From NCBI GenBank assembly GCA_009801015.1, contig VHZZ01003409.1, positions 71,574 to 100,046 on the forward strand: a stretch of DNA of 28,473 bases, read 5' to 3'. The stretch comes from Silene noctiflora (taxonomy: Eukaryota; Streptophyta; Magnoliopsida; Caryophyllales; Caryophyllaceae). Numbering within the stretch: position 1 is the first letter of the stretch; each line of letters begins with the position of its first letter. Both the position numbers and the translations under genes were made by a program. The notes beneath the pieces were generated by a model, which saw only the letters and a program-made list of their open reading frames with translations, ran no database searches and was not told the origin of the DNA. This document shows, piece after piece, positions 8,901-17,300 of the stretch.

Positions 8901-11900
8901 TTCTCAAGAAATCATTCTTATATTGATACACTTGCTCATGGATACAAAAACAAAATAAGTCTCGTGTGTGTTGAATCAACTATAATTAATTCATGCTTCT
9001 GTTCTACATCATTTTGGCAAAGCTGAATCTGTAGGAAAATTTTATAATCGGCCTCTCCCTTTTTGCGAGGGAATGTTATGCAAGTCTCACCCATTACCCC
9101 TTCCGATCCAGCTAAGCACTGTGGTGATGATAATGATTGTGCATAGTATCAACACACCACTCATTTCCATCATCTGATTAACATTTGGTTGGTTGATCAA
9201 TTTTTTTTTTTTTACTTTGTTGGACTCTAGGAGTTTAACATGCTCCCAGTAGTATTTGATTATGTCTTTTGAGTGCGTATCCTCGTTTTATGAAAGAGAC
9301 TTAGAAATCCTGCCTTTTTCTTTCTTTAATCTACATGCTTCTTGGCATATCGTGTTGCAGCATCTACTATTGACTTTGGCATGTGAGCATTCTTGTGATT
9401 TTCCTCCCCTTTTGTTTTTAATCTTAAGATTGGTACAGTGGTGTAGGCTCTTGGAGGGAGCTTTCTAATGCGCGTTGATTCTACTTGCAGGTTAGACGAG
9501 CGTGGCAACCAAAGCAGAACAAAGTTGTTATGTTAATGAGGAAAGTGGAAAAACTACGGGAAAAATTTACTTACACTCGTCCACGTCTTGTTGCCCGAAA
9601 CGATATACAAATTGCATTTAAGCTTGCCAGAGATGCTATTGTGTCTCAGATGTCTAGGCCTTTAGGGGTTAACCACGTAAATAATTTGAAGGAAAGTTGT
9701 GCAATATGTATGGAAGAGACGGATCAGGGTAGAATATTTTCTGTTGATGGTTGTTTACATCGGTACTGTTTTTTGTGTATGAAGCAGCATGTGGAAGCAA
9801 AGTTGCATAGTGGAGTGGCACCGAAATGTCCTCATGAAAATTGTAAATCGGATCTCAGTGTTGAAAACTGTGAAAAATTTCTTACTCCTAAGCTAATCAA
9901 AATTATGAAGCAACGGACAACAGAAGCATCTATACCTGCTGCTGAAAAAGTTTATTGCCCATATTCTAGGTGTTCTGCATTAATGTCAAAAGTTGAAGTT
10001 TTTGAGTATGCAAACAAAGTAAAAGTTCCTGCAAGAATGTTTGGAGCCAGACAGTGTGTGAAATGCCGTGGCCTCTTTTGTGTCAATTGTAGTGTCCCGT
10101 GGCATAAAACTATGACGTGTGCACAATACAAGATATTACATCCATATGCACGACCTGAAGATGCAGTACTTAAGTCACTTGCTACAAGGAATTTGTGGCG
10201 CCAGTGTGTTAAATGTAATCATATGATCGAACTTGCTGAAGGATGCTATCATATGACATGCAGGTACTTTTCTTTGCCTGGCAATCTATTTTTCTGAAAT
10301 GATGTTTTGGCTTGTAAGATGTTCTGCAGTGGTGTTAAGTTCAGTATATCTGGATAAATGTTTATAATTTATATGATGAGTTCAGTAAACTATCAATCCA
10401 ATCAGGATTATAGTGTGCTTGTTCAGATCTTTGTCATTTAAAATTTACATTGTTTGAGCTCTTGATACCTAAACTAGTATAGCTCCCGTGCAAATGCACG
10501 GTATTTTAGATACAAATAAAAGAGAATTTGACAATTAATTAAACTAACGCAGGTTATGTCCATTTTGAAAAGAGTAGAAAATTTGCATATATAATCCAAG
10601 GAGATATTATGGGTCGTGCTTCCTTATTTATGTAAAAGTTAAATAATGATAGATGTTAAACCATGATTTATGTTACAAAATTAATTAGGAGATAAATATT
10701 ATTCAATAGTAAATATAGATAGTGAAGACTAATTAATTAGAAATAAATACTGTCAAGTAAAATATCACTTAGGCGGGAAATTTAAGCGGGAGAATTTAGA
10801 GATGTGTTAATCTTTTAGTATATAGGGGATTTGAAGGGCGATGATTGGAAACTGTTATAACACTGATTGCTTTTCCCCCTTGGCTGCATACTTGTTTGGT
10901 TTTGCTAATAGCTATGACCCATAAGTAATCTTTTGTATGTACATTGTTCAAGGAATAGACAACCTGTTAGTATTGTAGAAATTGATGAGGATGACCTTGT
11001 GTGTGAGCCGTGAGGTTGTTGGGTTTAAGGAGTTGCAAATTTTTCCCACGTCTATCTTTTCAGTATTATTAATCATGAGAATGTTTATTTTTGGGGGTTC
11101 TGACTATAAGATTAGACATGGATTAAGATAACCAATATATATACCATGACCTACACACATTAATAAACCCATGGTGTTAAGTTACAGTACCGGCAGTGAA
11201 TTGCGAAAGCGGGGGGCAATGGTATGTATTTATTGCAACCAACGATACATATTATCGTTGTCTTCAAGATGACCTCTTGCTTCTGGAAACTAGGTAGTGG
11301 ATATGCACTTCTTAGTCACTTTATTGCTGAACGGTTGGGGTATAGTGTCATCCTGACTCAAGGTTCTTGGTGTAATCTGATTAACTTATCTCTTGGAATT
11401 TTTATGGGGACATGAATGTAAGATGGGCTGGGCTCTGATTGCATCTGAATGAGTATATCATTTGATCACTTCTGAATTTGATTTTTGTTCTTGATTATGT
11501 ACCCTCCTTTTCACTCTATGTTCCCCTCTTGGCTTTTCGCGGTCTTCAAGGTGACCCTATTCTGACGCTTTTTTTTAAGCATTTATATATTACATTTTTG
11601 GGTTGAAAATATAATTTTCCAAAAGGTTGCTTCATGACTTGTGCTAATATTTTAGTATTACTCTGTATATTATGCGAGTAATTTTTTTAATATATTTAGA
11701 GCGAAACTTTGACCTCAACAAATCCTGGAAGATTATAGTGAATAGAAGGTAGTATATAGCTTCTACACATGATGTTTGGTATAATAGGTGCATGTGCTGT
11801 AGGTTTGCATTGATGGTCAAAAAATTAAAACCTGTATAGTTTATGATAATCTCTCTGCAATCCGACTACGGCTCATATCCAGCCGTACGTTATAAAACAA

Positions 11901-12261
11901 AATATGGAGTAGTTATTAGTGAGATAGATAGATGAAAAATTTGGGAACCCTAAATAAAGGGACTCTGGTGTTAATTACATGGGTATTAGTGTGTAAAAAC
12001 CAGTTGGACCTCTTTATTTTAGTTAGTCGGTATTTGTACATGGGTTGACCGATTTGTACTTGGCACGGGCATAAACCCAATATAGGCCGGTTCTTTACCA
12101 ACTTTGATTGATACCATGCTCTTTTGTCGTTGACAGATGTGGATACGAGTTTTGCTACACCTGTGGAGCTGAGTGGAAGAATAAGAAGGCAACGTGTTCA
12201 TGTCCGCTTTGGGATGAAGAGAATATTTTGTTTGATGAGTCCGATTTTGATGAAGATGAAG

Positions 12262-12303
<42 letters not shown>

Positions 12304-12332
12304 ACTCGTACTCGGATTCAGATTGGCTTTAA
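5962..12332 (+). CDS. RBR-type E3 ubiquitin ligase with RNase H-like domain
   Basis: RBR ligases accept ubiquitin from an E2 on a RING2 cysteine and pass it to substrates. Exons 5962-6425, 7584-7833, 9491-10263 and 12137-12332 join in frame to 560 aa with GT-AG introns. Residues 1-154 are low-complexity with a helical, charged stretch. About 155-270 is an RNase H-like (RVT_3) domain opening RLYFKGLVS; Glu207 and Asp231 are kept, but the usual first catalytic Asp is not evident. RING1 spans about 308-357 (Cys308, 311, 326, 331, 334, 351, 356). The IBR spans about 374-448 (Cys394, 399, 427, 430, 435, 438, His443, Cys448). RING2 starts at Cys477/480; the putative catalytic Cys490 is in GCYHMTC, followed by Cys495, 497, 502 and 505. 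The tail is acidic with 13 consecutive Asp. ATG 5962 is the first AUG in frame. The family is the plant RNF144-like/ARI-related group with an RVT_3 domain; the substrate is unknown. The last intron splits RING2. Confidence 0.92.
7107..7392. mobile_element. GGAGGG-type MITE-like element in RBR intron 1
   Basis: The left end GGGTGTGTTTGGATGG and the right end CTATCCAAACAAGGCC are imperfect inverted repeats. Next to them are purine-rich GGATTTGGAGGGAAAGG on the left and pyrimidine-rich CCTTTCCCTCC on the right, so the whole element could fold back on itself. A related element with the same architecture is at 21383-21637 in the BAP31 intron. The superfamily is uncertain, because the target duplication is unclear. 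Confidence 0.6.
7389..7428. repeat. 22-bp tandem repeat at the edge of the MITE
   Basis: GGCCTAAAAGCGGTCTCT occurs at 7389-7406 and again at 7411-7428, a 22-base period. It overlaps the right terminus of the element at 7107-7392, so it may be a duplicated insertion edge. Confidence 0.75.
7834..9490. other. RBR intron 2
   Basis: This 1657-base intron lies between the two halves of the RNase H-like region and is bounded by GTAAGT and TTGCAG. It is AT-rich with scattered homopolymer runs, for example a T run near 9200. I found no inverted-repeat element with clear ends and no gene. Confidence 0.8.
10264..12136. other. RBR intron 3, splitting the RING2 zinc domain
   Basis: The 1873-base intron starts 18 bases after the codon of the putative catalytic Cys490, so the second half of RING2 lies in the last exon. 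It contains the Helitron at 10474-10829. Reading through from exon 3 without splicing would end at a stop at 10295-10297, after residues RYFSLPGNLFF. Other parts are AT-rich and hold no recognised gene. Confidence 0.8.
10474..10829 (-). mobile_element. Non-autonomous Helitron (356 bp)
   Basis: On the minus strand the element begins TCCCCTATATACTAAAAG at 10829 and ends CTATACTAG at 10474. The 5' TC and 3' CTAG termini fit the Helitron rule. Near the 3' end is a hairpin with arms CCGTGC and GCACGG at 10486-10501, about a dozen bases from the terminus. The flanking bases are A on the 5' side and T on the 3' side, as expected for insertion between A and T without target duplication. It has no Rep/helicase coding, so it would depend on a distant autonomous copy. 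Confidence 0.8.
12255..12302 (+). repeat. GAT microsatellite coding poly-Asp
   Basis: An almost pure (GAT)n run within the last RBR exon encodes 13 consecutive Asp (residues 539-551), preceded by a mixed Asp/Glu stretch. Length changes in whole codons would keep the frame, so the acidic tail length is likely to vary between alleles. Confidence 0.9.
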
Positions 12333-13047
12333 ATCACCATAGCTCGTCTTCAAATAGATTGTGTCGATGTCTATCATTTACGAGTAGGATTTTGTAAATT
12401 GTTTGTATTCACATTTTACATGCACCATGATCACATAAGCTCACCAAATTTGGCGGGGAACGTGGACCAGAACACTTTTGGGCAACCATTCAATTTAAGT
12501 TCAACTCAATTTCAACCAAAAAGAACATTGCCTTAAACTCTGACTGGCACAACACAAGTACTTGTGTAAACGGATCCTACACAAGTTATTGTAAAACAAG
12601 TTCTTTCAATAACTACTTACCCACTAGTTTGATTATATATGGAACTATTTTTATATAAAATTGTTTTACCCAAGACAAGAGCTGGCTAATGTGGCGGGCT
12701 AGCACAGCTCTATAATTGGGCCAAGTTTTCACCAGCTCGTCTCCTACATGGGCCGCACTCGAGCTATAGTCTCCCGACCCAGTCTGCTAGATAGACCTGA
12801 CAAACGGGTTGGGTTCGGGTTGGGTCAGTTCGGGTCTCTCCTTGATTTCCACTTAATTCGAGTCAGGTTGGGTTATTCCGCGTTTCGGGTCAAGTAGGTC
12901 GGATATTTCAGGTCGGGTCATTTTCGGGTCAATAAATAAGAGAGTTTTTTCAAGTCTTTTCGATTAAATTAGAGTTATGTTTTGTATGGTCGTCTTTGGG
13001 TTGGGTGGTTTCGGGTCGGGTCAATTCGAGTTTCGGGTCACTTTCGG

Positions 13048-13425
13048 GCTAGGTAGCACCAAAACGGACACGGACACATGACACGGCATCCCATGAAATT
13101 TAGGACACGGGACACGCTAATAAAATTTAATAAAATATATATTTTATGGTCATAAATAACGCATGATTTTATTTTTTTAATGTATTTGATATTAAATTTA
13201 CATAATTGAAGGTAAAATTTGACCTTCACTATAAATAATTTTCATTTCCCAGCCAAATCCATCTTCTAATCAATTTCTTTTGACATTTTATTCCTCGTCT
13301 AACTATAGGCGTATGTCCGACGAGTGTCGGGTGTCCGTGTGTCCGACGAGTGTCGGGTGTCCGTGTGTCCAACACGGTGTCCGACACGGGACGGCTAGTT
13401 AAGAGGAGTGTCCGTGCTACCTAGC
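13048..13425. mobile_element. MITE-like element with 12-bp perfect terminal inverted repeats
   Basis: GCTAGGTAGCAC at 13048-13059 is exactly inverted as GTGCTACCTAGC at 13414-13425. Inside, the left side has ACGGACACGGACACATGACACGG and the right side GTGTCCG-rich sequence, extending the symmetry imperfectly. The middle is AT-rich. The element interrupts a GGGTCGGGT-rich repeat, so it is younger than that repeat. The superfamily was not determined. Confidence 0.65.
13315..13366. repeat. 26-bp perfect tandem duplication inside the nested element
   Basis: The unit starting GTCCGACGAGTGTCGGGTGT occupies 13315-13340 and repeats identically at 13341-13366, followed by another partial GTCC start. 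The unit itself includes short inverted words (GTCCGAC, GTCGGGT). Confidence 0.85.
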
Positions 13426-13591
13426 TCTCGAGTGATGTATTTCGGATCTCGGGTAAGCCTTTTTGGGTCGATCAATCATGTCGGGTTGCTTTAGCGAACC
13501 TGTTTTTTGGACTTAATTTTACTTCAATTTAGCTTTATTCAATTCATTTCAGCTTCATTCAGTTCAGTTCAGTTCACTCTTTCACAAATTA

Positions 13592-13770
13592 AGGTCTTGT
13601 TCTTTTTGGCCGAAAAGAGTTGAACTGAACTAAACTGAACTCAATTGAACTGAACTGAAGAAATGGTTAATTTGTGAAAAGATGGATTGAACTGAACTAA
13701 ACTAAACTAAATTGAATATAATTAAATGGAATTGAAATGAGCTAAAATTAAGTTCAAAAGAACATAACCT
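13592..13770. mobile_element. MITE-like element rich in GAACTGAACT
   Basis: The left end AGGTCTTGTTCTTTT and the right end AAAAGAACATAACCT are inverted with one or two mismatches. The interior is full of TGAACTGAACTAAACT. To the left (about 13500-13590) is the same family in the opposite direction, and a degenerate relative lies at about 13968-14130. Length and structure fit a MITE; the class is undetermined. Confidence 0.55.
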
Positions 13771-13967
13771 AGCTCTTACTCCAGTTTAATTAAGCTCTAT
13801 TAAGTCCAGTTCAGTTTAGTTCCATAAAATACAGTTTCAGCCAAAAAAAAACATGGCGTAAGGAACCTATGTGGACGAGGGTTAGACATAAGGAAGCCTA
13901 CCCATGACTGACCCGGCCCGACCAGCACTAGCCGGGGCCTTTGGCCACCTCTACGGCTAAGACTAAG

Positions 13968-14130
13968 ACCCTGTTCTTTTCTTATGAAAAGAGTTGAGCT
14001 GAATGAAGCTGAACCGAGCTGAACGGAGACAACCTGAACTAAAATGAGAGTTAACTTCTGAAAAATAAGCCGAACTGAACTAAATTGAATTGAAATAAAG
14101 AAATAATCTAAGTTGAAATTAAGTCGAACA
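13968..14130. repeat. Second GAACTGAACT-type repeat copy
   Basis: It opens CCCTGTTCTTTTCTTATG and carries GAAAAGAGTTGAGCTGAATG and AGCCGAACTGAACTAAATTG, parallel to the copy at 13592-13770. The right end is decayed (AAGTCGAACA). The limits are approximate. Confidence 0.45.
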
Positions 14131-14377
14131 ATCCATCTTGCTTGTGACCTCTCACAACTTTCTCTCACCTGCCCCACCAGCTGCCTCTTTGTCTCACGTC
14201 ACAAGCTGTCTCAGGATCCCATAACAAGTAGGACAAAATTTGAATGTTAGATGTTTTAGAAAGCTGTTAGTGTGGCGTGTGCACATGGTTTTGCTTGAAC
14301 TCTCCTCTTCCTACGGATCTCATTCTCAATTCCACCACCATTACTTCCACACCAAGTTAAATCATTGATCTTACTCA

Positions 14378-17300
14378 ATGTCAGATTCCACCACTAACTC
14401 CCAACCTAATCCAATCATCATCAATAACAACAAGAATATAATCGATGCAACAGAAGAAAATCAAATTGAAATCCCAATTGAAATTGTTTCTGAAGAAGAA
14501 ATGGCTCTCATTGAATCTGCATTTTCCTTAGCACGTCGTTCTTTTCTTCTTCAATCGCTTCCGAAAAAAGAGGGTTATTCTTCAAGGGTACTGTCGAGGT
14601 GCTCTTCAGGTGCAGGTGATTTTGAGGATTTGGGTCGGGTTATCAAGAAGAAGAAGAACAATACTAAGAATGTCAAGCTTGATGATTCATTGTTAAATCG
14701 CTTTCGCAAAAAGAGGGGTCTTTATGTTACTGATATTACTGCCACCGTATGATTTTCAAAAATTCCTTCTTTTTTTTTTTTTGGAGTTTAATGTCAATTC
14801 TGCATCCAACTTTATGATTTCATTCGTTTCAGTTTTGTTTTGTATTTCTAGATGTGGGTTTTTTTAGCTTTTCACAAATTCTCATTTAAGACGGGCACTA
14901 TCCGTTTTAAGTTTAAGACGGCTCAAATACATAGCAAATAACATGGTAAGTTGCTTATGAAATGCTGACCCGTTGTAAGATTTAAGAGGGATACTCGGTC
15001 TTAAGCAAGACTTAATTACCCAAGTTTTTTGCTTGAGGTTGTGTTGTGTACTGTAAAAAATTGTTTGGTTTGCCTATGATGATCAAGGTCCCATTTTGAA
15101 ATGAAGCGGTTATATGTCATGCTAGGAAACTTGGTTGAATGATTGCAAGTATGAAACTTTGCCATTTGTCTTTGTTAATGTGTTATCCATCATGTTGCCA
15201 TTCCATGATTTCGAATTGGCTGAACTCTAATGTCATTAACCTGTGATTTGAGTTGGACAAATTTTGGGCATTTATAGTTGGATCAGAGATAATTAGTCCT
15301 GTAACATTTGAAATCGTTTGTCGGGGTTATTCTCTATGTTTCTAAAGTGCCAGTGTGTTTTAATACATATCAATCTTGACGAGGACAAGTTGTTGTCATG
15401 ATCTTACATGTGCCATCGTTAGAAGTAGGAGTACATTGTTGCCTTTTTGGCAAGGACTGTTGTGTAAACTAAGTTAGCGCAAGCTGAAGGTAAGTTGAAC
15501 AGTTAAAGTAGAATTGCATCGCTGTAACTTATTTGTAAGTTGTTACAAGAGACATAACATGTGAGGAAGACCTCCATCTATATGGTGCTAAGGCGTTAGA
15601 TTGACATTCCATTTTCTCCATTGTTGTCGCCTCGTTTGTTAGTCCTGAGAGGGAATAAAGTTCTATCAGTGATGTCCATCTATATGGTGCTAAGGCGCTA
15701 GATTGACATTCCATTTTCTTCAACTATTTTATATTGGTGTGCTCCTTGCTGGAACTATTGATTTTGTAGCTATATACACATAGTTATATAATCCTCTCTT
15801 ATTTGGTATTGTGTAACATATAACACTGAATATAGTCATCAGGATGTTTTTGCTGTTACATTGTGATGTGTTATTCTTTTGCCAGTGACTATCTTGGATT
15901 CCTCTCTTCCTATTGACTCTGAAATGATTAAGTAGAACTGCTTCTTGGAAACTATAGGAGTGGTGCGAAAAGCAAATGGAATTTGGGCTTCTCTTTGGAA
16001 AGCCAAAAGTCACAGATGCAATGAAAGCAGGGATTGCTCGGCATGCAAAGTTAGAAGAAGAGGTAATGTTTCTCATAGACAGCTTTCAAAGTTCTTAACA
16101 AAATTTTCATGCTTGTAAGCTTGTGAGAGGTATGGCGGTTTCATTGTCATCACAAATTCACATATTTTTGCAGTTCTAAGTTATCTTGCCTTTTGTTACA
16201 AGAGACAAAGAGCATAGGAGGTCACTATCCCATTGTTTCCTTTTGATTACTCTATTGTTTTACGCTTGTTAGATATACATGTTTTGAGTTTTTTTAATAC
16301 CATTTTAAATAGAGAATATTTTTTGTTTGGCAGGTAACCAAAAAAGTAGAGGTCCGTGTAGAGACCCTTGAAGATATATGGGCTCTGAAGTTTATCAACT
16401 TTACTATCTGTGCAAACCAACTAATGTTTGACGGGTTAACTCGGGAACTGCCTGTGTAAGTGCCTTGCCTTTGCAATGTTATTAAAAATATATCAGCTAC
16501 AGCTTTCTGGTAAACCCCCATCACTTGAATCTTCTATTATGTAGTTAACTATACTTTCTAAACTGGTTGACGTGCTCGCTATCAACTGATTTACATAATA
16601 AGCCCATACAAAATGATGTCAAGCTACATAATGTCTTTAAAATTGTGGAAATAGGATCCAGAGATCTTTGTTTAGGTCATATGACAAATTTATTTTGGTT
16701 GGTGTTGGAGTCCTTTTCTTATATACTGATATCTTGCTGCATCTCTCCCCCATTCACATAAACAAACTCCACCGAGGAAGGATCGAAAGTTCTTACCTGA
16801 GTATATTGTTTGAGTTCTGAGTTTCTCTTCGATGAGAATATAACCCAGTTCTTAGTTATATCCCTAACAAGAATAGTTGCATTTTTGTTTGTCTGGTCAA
16901 GAGGAATCTCTTTCAATTAAAAACGGAGTATTTGAAAGTTGTAAAATTTGCCCAACACTCCCTGTCTCCCTTATAATACCCACCTTTGTGAAACACTCCT
17001 CTAGTCCTCTTAATTAAGTAATTGTGTACAACACTCCCTCTTATATCAATTTTATGTTATACACGCTCCTTTTTCACTCTCCAATGAAAAACGTCGATTT
17101 TCCGGCCTTCAACTGAATGGGTCACATGCTTAAATTTTATGTTAAATGCCCAAGGTTGATGTAGGGATTCCAAATATCGCAAAATTGACATTTTGCACTG
17201 AAGGGTGAGAAAGGGAAGCGTTTAAAATAAGAATTGGTACAAAAGAGAGTGTTTCACAAAGGTGGGTATTATGAAGGGAGTGTTTAACAAACTTTCCTTG

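Larger units (their letters stand above)
12792..13500. repeat. GGGTCGGGT-rich dispersed repeat (split)
   Basis: The repeat opens near GACCTGACAAACGGGTTGGG and carries many variants of CGGGTCGGGT and TTCGGGTCA. These resume after the nested insertion (TCGGATCTCGGGTAAGCC). This composition is common in plant dispersed repeats. The outer limits are approximate and no target duplication could be set. Confidence 0.5.
12333..14377. other. Intergenic region of nested MITE-like repeats
   Basis: The stretch starts with the RBR 3' UTR. It then holds a GGGTCGGGT-rich element (about 12792-13500) interrupted by a GCTAGGTAGCAC-ended element (13048-13425), a GAACTGAACT-rich element (13592-13770), a partial inverse copy to its left, and another related copy at about 13968-14130. 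The fragment around 13900-13960 (GGCCCGACCAG, GGGGCCTTTGGCCACC) looks like the end of a further repeat. The EXO5 promoter and leader should lie in the last 150 bases. No gene was recognised. Confidence 0.75.

Noticed and set aside
11490..11760. Possible MITE starting TACCCTCCTTTTCACTCT
   Set aside because: The opening resembles a Stowaway terminus, but no matching right end with TA was found.
12124..12342. Frame with a run of methionines across the last RBR exon
   Set aside because: It is the shifted reading of the GAT microsatellite; the Asp frame continues the RING2 domain.
13800..14177. 125-codon minus frame between RBR and EXO5
   Set aside because: It runs across GAACTGAACT-type repeats and other repeat fragments and has no domain.
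16294..16524. Minus frame opposite EXO5 exon 3
   Set aside because: It is the antisense of a conserved coding exon.
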